Below, piece by piece: positions 34,451 to 46,705 of a DNA stretch of 64,000 bases. The notes beneath the pieces were generated by a model, which was not told where the DNA came from, made no database searches, and saw only the letters and a list, made by a program, of their open reading frames with translations. The stretch is from contig NC_090182.1 of assembly GCF_024679245.1 (NCBI RefSeq), positions 35,363,047-35,427,046 of the forward strand, written 5' to 3'. Source of the stretch: Pseudorasbora parva (taxonomy: Eukaryota > Chordata > Actinopteri > Cypriniformes > Gobionidae). Position numbers and translations under genes: made by a program. How positions within the stretch are numbered: position 1 is the stretch's first letter; every line of letters starts with the position of its first letter.

Positions 34451-36000
34451 GACAAGTTAAATACATAAGGGGATCTGGCAGAAGTTTAAATATGGATGTT
34501 TCTTACACAAACCCATCGCTGGAGCCGTGTGTAGCACTTTTATGATGATTTTTGCCAAATGGCATGCACCTCTCCACATATCCCCTGCACAGTGACCCTG
34601 CAACAAAGCAGGCTAAAGTCAGGCTAAATGTACAAAATCAAATATGTTACTTTAACTAATAACCGAGCAGATTGCCAAGAGCATTTACAGTGAATGACAA
34701 AACAATAAGAGTTCAGTAAAGAAACCGTATATTCTGACACAAAAAAATATGGTGTCTCCCTTAGTCTATTAACATTGCCATTCAGCAGCATTTAAGTTGA
34801 AGCCTTCAATGAATTAAAAGCCAGAATCCTACAAGGTTGCTGGTGACCTTCCAAGATTGATATTTGATTTTCACAAAGCAGAACAAAGTGCAAGTGAGTG
34901 TGTGCGCGAGAAATAAAGGCTTCCATTCTGTCATTTACCTGTTGAACCTACTGAAAATGTGAACAATGCTTCAGTTTCGCCAGTGAGCATTTCATTTAAC
35001 AGTGCTGTGAGTCAACTGAAGCACTGGCACTCCCTTCAAATTAAATACAGAAGCCATCTTAATGCATGAAAGTGTCACAGGGAAATCAGGACATTTTAAT
35101 CAGGCTATTCTCCATTATTAAAATGCTCTGATGCAGAGAGATACCAGCATTGATAGAAGCAAAACGAGTGTGTTATTAAAACAAAACTATAATTAGTCAG
35201 TAAAATGAAACATTAGACAGGGTATCGTGTTTTGATGTGCTCGTTGATGTGCAGAGTATATCACTCCTTCCAGCTCCGACAAGGTAATTGGGTAACAATT
35301 TGGAATGGACAATGATTAAGTGTTGGTTTTTTACCAACCTACTAACATTTCCCTTCTCAAGCATGACTCCATTGTCAGCTCCTTTTAAATTGAGTGCTTT
35401 AGAGTTCCCTTTCGCCAAAGGGTTTGTTTATTTGAGCTTATAGACTCCTTTTAGTCCTGCCAGTCTGTGCACAATATTAGCACAGTCCCCCTTTAGTTTT
35501 TAATTTAGTCAGTGGCATTGTCTGGGATGAATCAGATTGGCCGATTTTTAATTACCTGCGATAGAATCACAATTTCTCATTAAAATGTGAGGGCTGCTTA
35601 AAAGCCGTTGTGACAGGACACACCTGCAGATCTTTCAAAAGCAGAGTTGGATGTGTTATCAGTTGGAAGAGAGCTTTTGGTTGCAGTATTGCTTCGCTAT
35701 GGAAATGCTTTAGATAAAACAAACCATAATTTCATTTTAATAGATGTTTCCCAAACCTGTCGCTTGGGGCTGTGGAGCTAAAAGTGACTCAGGCTTTAGT
35801 AGTCTGTGATTTGAGGACAGGTTGGTTTTGCTCATAGGCATCATGGGTGGGTCTGTCTGTAAATGTCTACAGTCGCTTCTTTCTCTGACTCATTTTAGCT
35901 GTCATGAGTTTGGGTGGCAACAATTAAGTGTATATCTGCCAGCATCTAATGTGTTTCTGTCTGTGCCTAAAAAAAATGCACTCTAAAAAAATTGATACTG

Positions 36001-36002
<2 letters not shown>
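34451..36002. other. Quiet 1.5-kb stretch, possibly single copy
   Basis: No ORF with coding character, no repeat family and no tandem structure recognised. This is the longest interval here without visible mobile-element features and the best candidate for ordinary intergenic or intronic DNA. Confidence 0.35.

Positions 36003-36078
<76 letters not shown>
36003..36078. repeat. (TA)n microsatellite, left half
   Basis: About 76 bases of alternating TA, immediately interrupted by a hAT element. The same microsatellite resumes at 37254. Confidence 0.95.
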
Positions 36079-36083
<5 letters not shown>

Positions 36084-37250
36084 GTGGGCATAGATTCATT
36101 TTTTAAAATCTAGATTAATTTTGAAATTAATCTAGATTTTAAAAAAATTAAAATCTAGATTAATTTTGAAATTAATCTAGATTTTCATTTTTTAAAATCT
36201 AGATTAATTTTGAAATTAATCTAGATTAATCTAGATTAAAATGGCTCATCTGAATTCAGCTGAAGGCTTTCAGAATGTGTGTGCTACCCTCTCACATACG
36301 TTGCGCTAGAGGTGTAACTGTACAGATTGCTCACAGTTCGGTTTGTATCACGGTGTTAGGTTCACGGTTTCGGTACTGCTCTGTATTTACTATGTTAAGG
36401 GAAAAAAGGACTACTGTCAAATAAAAATAAAGAAAATAAGAACAAAAAACTTAAATCCAAGCAGCAGCACAAATAAACACTATTGAGCAAAGATACTAAT
36501 AAAATAAACAATGCTTTTCACGTTTTTTTTTTTAGTTTTTAGGTAGAGAAATTTAATAAAGAAATCAAATGTAAAATAGTTGCTTACAAAAGCTATTCAA
36601 TCAAGAGCAGTGATGTCCTTATCTTTTGTTTGACATTAAACAGACAACAGTAAAGGCTACTGCCCCTTTAAGACCTAATGCAAGGATATGCATCGTCTTT
36701 CTCGACTGTATAAAGTTCACTTAAGGCATATACAGACTATGTCTGCTTGGATACTCATCAAGATGGACATGTTGACATACTTTTTGTGTGAGTTTGTCCG
36801 TTCAAGCACAAGACTCAATATTTGCGCGCTCTCAGATGAGTGCACAGAGATAAATTTTCCAGAGCGCGCAAGTTCTCATTCGTGTCTTCTGGCAATACAC
36901 GCGGGTGATGACGGAGAACCGTTTTGCCAACATTGCAATGTGTTATTGTAATGTATCACTGAGAAGCCAGCACATGTATCCATCGACAGAAACATACATA
37001 AAGCATTTTTTCACGTTAACCCATATTAAAGATGTGTCATCAGATGTGAGATGAACCGCGGGACAAGTGCGTGCCGGCACCTTTTACACGGCACCGCTGC
37101 TCACGTCAGACGGCACCCTGGTTGAGAAACGCTGGTATAGACTCAGCTCCCAAACCAACTTTGAGAATAGATTAACGGCGTTATTTTTTTTTATCGCCCA
37201 ATAAGAGTCTCATGTTAATGCAGCACGTTAATGCCGATAACGGCCCACCA

Positions 37251-37253
<3 letters not shown>
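36079..37253. mobile_element. hAT-type element inserted in (TA)n
   Basis: Left end CAGAGGTGGGC and right end GCCCACCACTA are imperfect inverted repeats. Both sides abut ATATATAT, consistent with an 8-bp duplication inside a TA microsatellite. The left interior has several head-to-tail and inverted TCTAGATTAATTTTGAAATT units; the right has ACGTTAATGCCGATAACGG. An internal GTAACTGTACAGATTGCTCA-to-TTTCGGTAC block looks like part of another hAT family. No transposase: the 87-aa ORF at 36688-36951 is unrecognised. Confidence 0.8.

Positions 37254-37334
<81 letters not shown>
37254..37334. repeat. (TA)n microsatellite, right half
   Basis: Alternating TA following the hAT insertion. Ile/Tyr ORFs here are artefacts. 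Confidence 0.95.
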
Positions 37335-37338
<4 letters not shown>

Positions 37339-37369
37339 GCCATGCTAATGTGTTGGCTATAAAGAAAAC

Positions 37370-38190
37370 TCAAAACCTTGAGCCAGCGCCCAGGAGGATG
37401 CTACACTCCTGGTGGAGTGAGCTCGCAACCCGAACGGGCAAGGCACGTCTTGGGACTGGTAAGCCAAGACTATAGCATCCACTATCCAGTGGGCTAACCT
37501 CTGCTTGGAGACAGCCTTTCCCTTCTGCTGGCCTCCGTAACAGACGAAGAGTTGCTCTGAGGTCCAAAGCTTTGGGTCCTTTCAATGTAAGCGTGAAGAG
37601 CGCGGACCGAACACAGCAAAGCCAGGGCTGGGTCTGCCTCCTCCAAAAGCAGCGCTTGCAGGTTCACCACCTGGTCCCGAAAGGGAGTGGTAGGAACCTT
37701 GGGCACATATCCGGGCCTGGGTCTCAGGACAACGTGAGAGTTACCAGGCCCGAACTCTAGGCACGATTCGCTGACCGAAAGTGCGTGCAGGTCCCCTACC
37801 CTCTTGATAGAAGCCAATGCAGTCAGGAGCACTGTCTTCATTGACAAGATTTTAAGCTCAATTGACTCCAAAGGCTCGAAGGAAGGGCTCTGAAGTGCTC
37901 TGAGCACTAGAGCCAAGTCCCAAGAGGGTATCGAGGATAGACGAGGAGGATTTAATCTCCTCGCACCTCTGAGGAACTTGACGATTAGGTCGTGCTTCCC
38001 TACGGACTTACCTTCAACTGCGTCGTGGTACGCAGCTATTGCGGCGACGTACACTTTGAGGGTGGAGGGAGACAGCTTTCGCTCCAACCCGTCTTGCAGG
38101 AAGGAAAGCACGACACCAATCGAACACCTTCGGGGGTCTTCCCGGCGGGAAGAGCACCACTCAACGAACAGGTTCCACTTCAGTACATAG
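37370..38190 (-). pseudogene. DIRS tyrosine recombinase, C-terminally truncated
   Basis: From about 38188 the frame reads FVEWCSSRREDPRRC and LSFLQDGLERKLSPSTLKVY (core-binding domain), then KTVLLTALASIKRVGDLHAL carrying the first catalytic Arg, and RPRPGYVPKVPTTPFRDQVV. Frame is lost near 37570-37585. In another frame GLRAHSTRSVASSWALAQG supplies the His-x-x-Arg motif near 37410. Homology ends there, before the catalytic Tyr, and no Tyr-bearing segment is found further left. The enzyme normally inserts circular cDNA by strand exchange; this copy cannot. Confidence 0.85.
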
Positions 38191-38649
38191 AGGCGCCTCG
38201 TAGAGGGGGCTCTAGCTGAAGAGATGGTATCTACGACTGCTTGTGGTAGTCCATCTAGAACCTCCGCGTCCCGTCCAGGGACCAGTTTTCACATGAATAT
38301 TCCAGAGGTCTAGACGCTGGTGCTATAGAGTGCCCCGTCCCTGAGAAAGAAGGCGGGTCTGTGGACGGGCTCTCTCGAGCTCGGGGAATGGGCCAAGGAG
38401 GGGCTGTCGCGAGGAGAGTAAGTTCTGGGAACCAGGTCCGGTTGGGCCAATGCGGCGCAACTAGCAAGACCTGCTCCTCGTCCTCCCTGACTTTGCACGG
38501 TGTCTGTGCAAGAAGGCTCACTGGGGGAAACGCATACTTGCGTAGGTTCCGGGGCCAGCTGTGCGCCAGTGCATCTGTGCCGAGGGTACCCCCGGTCAGG
38601 GAATAGTACCACTGGCAATGGGTCGAGTTCGGAGAGGCAAACAGGTCTA

Positions 38650-40099
38650 CCTGTGCGGCTCCGAAATGGTCCCATATTAGCTGGACCGCCTGGGGGTGGA
38701 GTCGTCACTGGCTGGCTGCCGAGAGAGCTCGTCGGCTGTCTGGTTGAGCGCACCAGGGACATGAATGGCCCGAAGCGACCTCAGCTGCTTCTGACTCCAC
38801 AGGAGCAGGTGGCGGGCGAGTTGGAACATGCGACGGGAGCGTAGACCACCCTGACGGTTGATGTACGCAACGGCCGCCATGCTGTCCGTACGGACCAGTA
38901 CATGCTTGCCACGTAGCAGCCCCTTGAGGCGGCGTAGTGCCAAGTGTACTGCTAGCAACTCGAGGCAATTGATATGCCAATGCAATTGCGGTTCCGTCCA
39001 CAGACCCGCAACTGCATGCCCGTTTTACGTGGCCCCCCAGCCCGTGGATGAGGCTTCCGTGAACAGCACAGCATGCCTGGACACTTGTTCTAAGGGCACT
39101 CCGGCCCGGAGAAACGTCGTGTCTGACCAAGGACTGAAAGTTTGGCGGCAGTACGGAGTCACTGGGACCCGGTGCTGGCCGCTCCGCCACGCCCACCTCG
39201 GGACTCGGCCATGAAGCCAATGTTGGAGCGGTCTCATATGAAGCAATCCGAGCGGCGTGACCGCGGCTGCAGATGCCATATGCCCCAGGAGCCTCTGAAA
39301 AAGTTTCAGTGGGACCGCTGTTCTGCCTTTGAACATATTCAAGCAGTTCAACACTGACCTGACTCGCTCCTCCGTGAGGCGCACAGTCTGGTTGACCGAA
39401 TCCACCTCCATACCAAGGTAAGAGATTCTCTGAGTAGGACAGAGCTTGCTCTTCTCTCGGTTGACCTGAAGGCCCAACAGGCTGACGTGACTGAGCACCA
39501 TGTCCCTGTGTTGGCACAACTGCTCCCGAGACTGGGCGAGAAAGTTGAGGATGCGAACGCCACGTTCTCGGAGTGGAACAATGGCTGCCCCCACGATCTT
39601 AGTAAAGACGCAAGGCGACAGGGACAGCCCGAAGGGCAGGACCTTGTACTGGTATGCCCGTCCCTCGGACGCAAAACGTAGGAACAGTCTGTGTCGAGGG
39701 AGAATCGAGACATGAAGTACGCGTCCTTCAGGTCGATCGCTGCGAACCAATCCTGGGGACGGATGCATTGAAAAATGCGTTTCTGCATAACATTCGGAAC
39801 GGGAGCTTGAGCAGGGCCCGATTCAGGACGCGCAGGTCCAGGATTGGCTGTAGCCCACCCCCTTTCTTGGGCATGATGAAGTAGGGACTGTAGAACCCTG
39901 TCTTCATCTCGGCTGGAGGAACCGGCTCGATCGCGTCCTTCGCCAGTAGGACCTCGATCTCTAACCGCAAGACTCGAGCGCCGAGTCTGATGGTACTGAT
40001 GAGCCAACAGGACGGTCGAGGGAGCTGTAGCCACACTCCCTGGGACCGCCCCCGCGGGACCAATGGAACCACAGACATGCCAGGGGTGGGGCAGCGCAA
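38650..40099 (-). pseudogene. DIRS reverse transcriptase-RNase H, frameshifted
   Basis: The first part (40099-39728) has LRLEIEVLLAKDAIEPVPP, GFYSPYFIMPKKGGGLQPIL and DLRVLNRALL. After a frame change near 39740-39760 the frame at 39768-39025 continues FASEGRAYQYKVLPFGLSLS, PCVFTKIVGAAIVPLRERGV and ILNFLAQSREQLCQHRD. At the usual YxDD site the frame has LNFLAQS, lacking the Asp pair, so the catalytic centre looks lost. It ends TEASSTGWGAT with TAA at 39027-39025. RNase H resumes at HINCLELLAVHLALRRLKG, VLVRTDSMAAVAYINRQGG and VPGALNQTADELSR. Confidence 0.85.
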
Positions 40100-40520
40100 T
40101 GGAGTGCTCTGGCTTGACTTGGGAGGCCCGGAGGCGGCCCGGAGTGTCGCGCGAGTACTCCTGGTGCGGGCAGGGAGTGGGTGAGAAGGCCCGGAGGTGT
40201 CCTCGAGCTCACTCGGCTGTTCGCTGCCCGGAGGCAGAGAGGTGGGAGAATCAGACCCGACTCGGGAGGCCTGTGGGCGGCCCAGAGTGTTATCTGAGTG
40301 TTCCCGGGAGGGGCAGAGAGTGGGTGAGAAGGCCAGAGGCGTCCTCGAAGCTCACCCTGCTGTCTGCTGCCTGAAGGCAGGGAGGTGGGGCACTCAGACC
40401 CTACTCGGGAGGCCTGAAGGCGGCCCGAAGTGTTGTCCGAGTACTCCAGGTTGGGGCAGAGTGTGGGTGAGAAGGCCCAGGGGCGGTCTCGATGCCCACA
40501 CTACTGCCCCCTGGTGAGGG
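40060..40520 (-). repeat. 143-bp GC-rich tandem repeat in DIRS
   Basis: The word GTGAGAAGGCC recurs at 40181, 40324 and 40467, an exact 143-bp spacing, with conserved GGGAGGCC and GGCGGCCC blocks between. It lies between the Gag-like and RT regions. Multiple long shadow frames in both strands come from GC richness. It may be a spacer amplification or encode a Pro/Arg-rich linker. Confidence 0.8.
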
Positions 40521-40605
40521 AGGGGAGTAAAGAAGTAGCAAGGCCCGGGGGCGTCGCACACTTCCAACCTGGCCCTCTGGGGCCCAGAGAGAGAGGAAAC
40601 TGCTC

Positions 40606-41462
40606 TTAAAATGTGGGTACCGCTGGACTCCGGAGAGCCAGTGGCAGAAACGTTAACCAGTCAGGGCCCGCTGGTCCTCCTCCGGGGGGGTGGGGGAGGG
40701 ATACGAATATCACCTCCCCCCGAGCAGCTCCTGTTCTCCCCAGCCTGTCCGTCTCAGGGACGCGTCCCCTTGCGCTTGCCTGCCGGTTAGCGGGGCCCTG
40801 GACGGGTTGGGCGCCTCCCTCGCGCCCGGCACCCTGCTCCTCCAGTGGAGGCTGCTGCTCGGCTCTAGCAGGGTGGAGGGGGACACAGGAGGGGATGCCC
40901 TCGGCGACAAGCCGGCAGAGGCGCCGCGACCGACGACCGAGCAGCTGGTCGTCGGCACCCTGGCGCATCGCCTCCGTCTGTTTCTGGGCCACCAAGAACT
41001 GCTTGGCAAAGTTCTCGATGCCGTCGCCGAGGAGGCCAGCCCGACAGACAGGCTTTCTTACACATATCTGCAAGGTTAGCCCCCTGTTCCTGGACCATTA
41101 GTGTGGACATCGCCTGACCCAAGGAGCGTGCAGTGATTTTCGTCGCCCCTAGGGCGAGGTCCAACACCGCACGCAGTTCCTGCACAACCCCTGGGCTGGG
41201 ACTACCCTCGTGCGTGCAGGGCAGAGGGCAGTGAGAGAGGGAAAACAATTATACTTTTTTTTTTTTCATTTTTGAGCATTATAGCACTCCATATTACCCT
41301 CTCTCCGATGCAGCAATTGACATCTGTCCTCTGCCAGAGCAAAAAATGAAACGCTAAGACCCTTTCTCTTCTAGGATCAGCGATTCCATCTCTCACTACA
41401 AGCAGGCATGTGAGACAGTGAACGTGACCATCAGAACGGCACACAGCGCACTGAACGCTCAA
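40606..41462 (-). pseudogene. DIRS Gag-like gene, frameshifted
   Basis: Starts MSVQCAVCRSDGHVHCLTCL (41462), with a CxxC...HxxCxxC zinc-binding pattern, but an 86-aa frame then ends. Another frame from 41248 gives VVQELRAVLDLALGATKITA and RSLGQAMSTLMVQEQGANLA. A third frame from about 41060 gives CRAGLLGDGIENFAKQFLVA and QKQTEAMRQ, typical of fish DIRS Gag C-termini, and continues through a Pro/Arg-rich tail to 40606. At least two frame changes make it non-functional. It would form the capsid-like particle. Confidence 0.75.
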
Positions 41463-41900
41463 GCCTCAATGAAGAAGGCAAGGCGAACAATGCCCTGACG
41501 TGGTCGTGTTCTCATGAGAGAATCCGTACCGCCCACGAACAGAGTCTCAGCATGCTTTTGATGCGATAGAGGAGTGGGGGCCCGAAGGGATCTACCCGGC
41601 GGGGAATTCCCACTGTAATCCTCAGGCCACCAGCGCTTATCAGCCAAAGTAGCCCTTTTCCAGTAACACCAGAAAATGAACTAGATCGGGGGATAGGCAA
41701 AGGGACTCGACCCCATTTGAGGTTTCATAGTCTCGGCCGCGCATCTAGAGCACCGACTGACGCGCGCCGGATGCTGTGACAACCACCGCTGTCAGCCGGC
41801 CGCTCGACGGCACACGGCGCGCTGAACACTCAAGCCTTTTATGAGAAAGGTGAGACGAACAACGCGCCGACGTGACCATGTTCTTCTGCGAGAACATGAA
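41453..41900 (-). repeat. Diverged direct repeat in DIRS 5' region
   Basis: 41430-41520 and 41805-41899 share GGCACACRGCGC, GAACRCTCAAGCC, CGAACAA and GAGAACATGAA-like blocks at a spacing of about 370 bp. This may be the remnant of a duplicated leader/start region of the element. On the minus strand both copies read SVQ[CR]AVCR. Confidence 0.6.
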
Positions 41901-42374
41901 TCACCCACGATCGCAATCTCACATGCGATCGTGGCCGTCAATGAGGACAGGAAACAGTTGCATTCCAGGAATGCACGGTTTGAATGACATCTTGATAAAG
42001 ACGCAGGGTCAAACCGTGTTACTCTTTTAGAATGGAAAAACTGCTCTTTGAGATGTGCTGAAGCACTCAGGGAAATGACTGCGGTCAGCACGCAGTCCAC
42101 AGTGCAAGCCTGCGTGTGACACTCAAGGGAAAACGCCCAGCGAACCAACAATAAAGCTCTTTTGAATGCAAACGTTTGCAACATCAGATCGGTCTCTCGC
42201 TGAAGCGCCGTTTCACCTGCACTGGCAGTTCTCCTTCCTCTAAGAAAGACTCAATTTACACACTCTTCGTGACAATCTCCCTATTGACAGAAATGAGAGA
42301 GTGAGGGGGAGGTGTGAGGAAAGATGTTTCGGCCGGGACTTTTTACTGCGCCGAGCCGAAGTACTCTCAGAAGT

Positions 42375-42705
42375 GCTAATCCGCCATACATTATAGTTCT
42401 CCTTTTTAATCCGATTAGAGAAGTATAACGTTTTATTTTGTCACCATACTTGATCGTTCAACTATTCGTGTAACTGTATTTAAATAGGGGAAATGTGGAG
42501 GTGTTTGGTACTTCTAACTTGATCTCTGTTTGGTTCTATAGTGAATGAACTAGGCTTAGTGGGCTAAGCTAAATGCTATCAGATCGTCACCGCGCGTCAG
42601 AGAGATTAAGTGCACGAACTGAGACGAGAGAGGTATGTAACAACTCGTTTTAGTTAAGGGAATAACATAGTTTAATATGAAAAAGCGGTGAAGTATCCCT
42701 TTAAA
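42375..42705. repeat. Dispersed repeat, class unknown
   Basis: A block running from CCATACATTATAGTTCTCC to GAAGTATCCCTTTAAAC contains GGTACTTCTAACTTGATCTC and CTATCAGATCGTCACCGCGC. I recognise it as a recurrent non-coding motif of cyprinid genomes (memory only). No terminal repeats resolved. Confidence 0.4.
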
Positions 42706-43640
42706 CTGAATTGAATTCAAGCGACAATGCGCACATTGCAAAGCATTTGTTTTTCATGTCAGTATGTCATAAATAGAAAGAGACAACAGTTTACTGTCGA
42801 AGATTTGTCACTCACATCACAGCGCATCCAGTATAGACAGTATATAAGGGGCTCTTTTGTCATGTCGCGATGCTCACATCCGGTGTAGACAAGGTGAAAT
42901 AAGACAGATTTGATTAACAAATTTTAAATGGATAATGGCAAGACATCCTAGGTGAAAATTACGTTCTTCTTTCAGATGAATACAATCAGAGCTGTATTCA
43001 TAAATGTCCTGGTTAATCCAAGCATTATAATGGCAGTAAATGGCTGCCCAAAATTTGAAGCCAAAGAAGTGCATCCATTCATTATAAAAGTAATCCACAT
43101 GGCTCTGGGAGGTTAATAAAGTCATTCTGAAGTGAATTGATGGGTTTGTGTAAGAAAAATATCCATATTTAACGCGTTATAAAGAAAAATATCTAGTTTC
43201 CGGCACAACGATGACGTCGGACATAGCGTAAAAAAGCATAACTGCCACGGCGTTGACGGCGGACGCAGCGTAAAAAACATAAATGATGTGACGATGACGT
43301 GATGGCAATATTTGAAATGTATTATTAATCTTTGGTGGACTGATAGCTTTTGGTGGACTGATAGCTTTTGGGGATTTTCTTTACACAAATCAATCGTTTG
43401 GGCTCGGAACACTTGGAATATTTGTACTTTCTGAATAAATTGTGCCTGCAGTCGTATCTGCCTGTTAAATCCTGTTTTTTATAATACACAAATGGGTAGG
43501 TTTAGGGAAGAGTTTCAGTTACGCGTTCAAAATGTGTCTGAATAACTACGTGTGTGTCCAAGGTAAATGGATTAATGAACATACTAAATTAATTATGTTT
43601 TTTATTTTATTTAAAAATGCCGAATGTTTCTTGTGATTGG
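42706..43640. other. Stretch without a recognisable gene
   Basis: Contains a tandem duplicate of GGTGGACTGATAGCTTTT (43334-43370) and two related GACGTCGG/GACGGCGG-AGCGTAAAAAA blocks (43205-43280). No coding signal. Confidence 0.4.
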
Positions 43641-43643
43641 TAG

Positions 43644-43652
<9 letters not shown>

Positions 43653-43674
<22 letters not shown>

Positions 43675-44675
43675 ACTTGTCTACCTATCTAACAGGGGAC
43701 CTTGGCGTCGTTACACACTCACCAACAGGGGACCTCTGAGCCAAGAGGGGACATTTTGCAGGTCCCCTGTTGGTCATGCTTTAAATCATGTGAAAATGAA
43801 GTAAAAAACTAAAGAAATGCTCTGGTAATTTTTTTAATGTTTGACCAAGTAAGGACCTACAGGTGTGTGTGTTTAAATCATGTTAAAATCAAGAAACAAC
43901 ACTCTGGTGAATTTTTTAAAAATTTGACCAAGAGGGGACCTGAGAGTGTGTGAGTGTTTAAGGCCATGCTCAGCAGCTCCCCTGTAGGCTGGAGCAGGAA
44001 CTGTAATAGCCCTTAAACACACGTCGTTCACACACACACACTCCTCTATTGTTTGAATGGCCTGCTGTCCTCTGACTCTAGAGCTGCTGTTTAACAGGCT
44101 GCTTACTAAAGGAACAAACATTATATAGATTATATCTCTTTACTAAACACCCTGACTAGTTTCAAACTTTGCATTGCTTTAAAATTAAATACTACAGGAT
44201 CCAAGAAAATAAAATAAAAAATCTAAACAACCAGGATGTAATTAGAAATACATCTGCCATCAAAATGTGTGTGTCTTCAGTTTCTACAAATAAATATTGT
44301 GAATACCATCCATCATGGCCGTGGACAGACCGTTAAACTTTATTAAATTATTAAGGGATCTCATTCAATGCTTTTGTAAATATTTTTTGTTTCTGTGTAT
44401 ATATATATATAACATTTTAATGACAGTAGCCTATAATTATTGAAAAATAATGCATTATTTTATTTATCAAAAAAAAAGGTACGGTAAATGGGACAAACTT
44501 TGCATCTAAAGTTCTTTTAAACAAGTGTTAACATAGACATTATTAAAAACATTTTATTTTAGCTAAGTATTTGTAAAAATAATGTGTGACTTTTGGCCCA
44601 TCTGACCGTCTTATACATTTATGAGCATTTTAAACTAACCACTTTTGATTTATTTATTCATTTCACAAAATGAAT
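43653..44675. repeat. Outer left flank of palindromic satellite locus
   Basis: Begins with (GT)n at 43653-43674 and then CTACCTATCTAACAGGGGACC (written as two overlapping words in the locus). Several AGGGGACCT or AGGTCCCCT cores follow, spaced irregularly (43693, 43727, 43750, 43773, 43933). This is the satellite core motif in mixed orientation. The mirror-image flank is at 58255-58520. The rest (44150-44670) is AT-rich with no gene. Confidence 0.6.
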
Positions 44676-46705
44676 CAGGTCCCCTGTTAGATAGTAAATC
44701 ACGACGCCTGTGTGTTTGCTGTGACATTTCTTATCATCACAAACACACTGTAAATATTTAGAGTTTTTACAGCAATAACTGAGTTTAAAGGGTTAAATCA
44801 AGCAGAAATAGCTCTCTAATGTATTAATTGCAGGTCATTATTGAATAGTGATTACGTTACACACACACTGACTCAGGTCCCCTGTTAGATAGTAAATCAC
44901 GACGCCTGTGTGTTTGCTGTGACATTTCTTATCATCACAAACACTCTGCAAAGATTTAGAGTTTTTACAGCAATACCTGAGTTTAAAGGGTTAAATCAAG
45001 CAGAAATAGCTCTCTAATGTATTAATTGCAGGTCATTATTGAATAGTGATTATGTTACACACACACACACACTGACTCAGGTCCCCTGTTAGATAGTAAA
45101 TCACGACGCCTGTGTGTTTGCGGTGACATTTCTTATAATCACAAACACACTGCAAAGATTTAGAGTTTTTACAGCAATACCTGAGTTTAAAGGGTTAAAT
45201 CAAGCAGAAATAGCTCTCTAATGTATTAATTGCAGGTCATTATTGAATAGTGATTATGTTACACACACACACTCACTCAGGTCCCCTGTTAGATAGTAAA
45301 TCACGACGCCTGTGTGTTTGCTGTGACATTTCTTATCATCACAAACACACTGCAAAGATTTAGACTTTTTACAGCAATACCTGAGTTTAAAGGGTTAAAT
45401 CAAGCAGAAATAGCTCTCTAATGTATTAATTGCAGGTCATTATTGAATAGTGATTACGTTACACACACACTGACTCAGGTCCCCTGTTAGATAGTAAATC
45501 ACGACGCCTGTGTGTTTGCTGTGACATTTCTTATCATCACAAACACACTGCAAAGATTTAGAGTTTTTACAGCAATAACTGAGTTTAAAGGGTTAAATCA
45601 AGCAGAAATAGCTCTCTAATGTATTAATTGCAGGTCATTATTGAATAGTGATTATGTTACACACACACACTCGCTCAGGTCCCCTGTTAGATAGTAAATC
45701 ACGACGCCTGTGTGTTTGCTGTGACATTTCTTATAATCACAAACACACTGCAAAGATTTAGAGTTTTTACAGCAATACCTGAGTTTAAAGGGTTAAATCA
45801 AGCAGAAATAGCTCTCTAATGTATTAATTGCAGGTCATTATTGAATAGTGATTACGTTACACACACACTGACTCAGGTCCCCTGTTAGATAGTAAATCAC
45901 GACGCCTGTGTGTTTGCTGTGACATTTCTTATTATCACAAACACACTGCAAAGATTTAGAGTTTTTACAGCAATACCTGAGTTTAAAGGGTTAAATCAAG
46001 CAGAAATAGCTCTCTAATGTATTAATTGCAGGTCATTATTGAATAGTGATTACGTTACACACACACTGACTCAGGTCCCCTGTTAGATAGTAAATCACGA
46101 CGCCTGTGTGTTTGCTGTGACATTTCTTATAATCACAAACACACTGCAAAGATTTAGAGTTTTTACAGCAATATCTGAGTTTAAAGGGTTAAATCAAGCA
46201 GAAATAGCTCTCTAATGTATTAATTGCAGGTCATTATTGAATAGTGATTACGTTACACACACACTGACTCAGGTCCCCTGTTAGATAGTAAATCACGACG
46301 CCTGTGTGTTTGCTGTGACATTTCTTATAATCACAAACACACTGCAAAGATTTAGAGTTTTTACAGCAATAACTGAGTTTAAAGGGTTAAATCAAGCAGA
46401 AATAGCTCTCTAATGTATTAATTGCAGGTCATTATTGAATAGTGATTACGTTACACACACACTGACTCAGGTCCCCTGTTAGATAGTAAATCACGACGCC
46501 TGTGTGTTTGCTGTGACATTTCTTATTATCACAAACACACTGCAAAGATTTAGAGTTTTTACAGCAATACCTGAGTTTAAAGGTTTAAATCAAGCAGAAA
46601 TAGCTCTCTAATGTATTAATTGCAGGTCATTATTGAATAGTGATTACGTTACACACACACTGACTCAGGTCCCCTGTTAGATAGTAAATCACGACGCCTG
46701 TGTGT
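44676..46705 (+). repeat. 198-bp satellite, array A
   Basis: The start word CAGGTCCCCTGTTAGATAG recurs at 44676, 44874, 45078, 45278, 45476, 45676, 45874, 46072, 46270, 46468 and 46666: ten full units of 198-204 bp and a partial one. Length variation is due to CA-dinucleotide runs. Units are nearly identical. No ORF spans units. The array ends at 46705 where a unique 0.4-kb arm begins. Confidence 0.97.

Larger units (their letters stand above)
37370..42350 (-). mobile_element. DIRS-type retrotransposon, truncated and dead
   Basis: Gene order on the minus strand is Gag-like, RT, RNase H, tyrosine recombinase, as in DIRS elements, which lack an integrase. The block is markedly GC-richer than its surroundings. 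It is cut at about 37370, inside the recombinase, so the 3' terminal repeat and the internal complementary region are missing. The 5' limit near 42350 is approximate, set by the switch to a different dispersed repeat. Confidence 0.85.

Noticed and set aside
36688..36951. 87-aa ORF inside hAT
   Set aside because: No BED finger, RNase H-like or dimerisation motif of hAT transposases.
38310..40374. Many long ORFs on both strands of the DIRS region
   Set aside because: High GC lowers stop frequency; only frames carrying RT, RNase H, recombinase or Gag motifs were kept.
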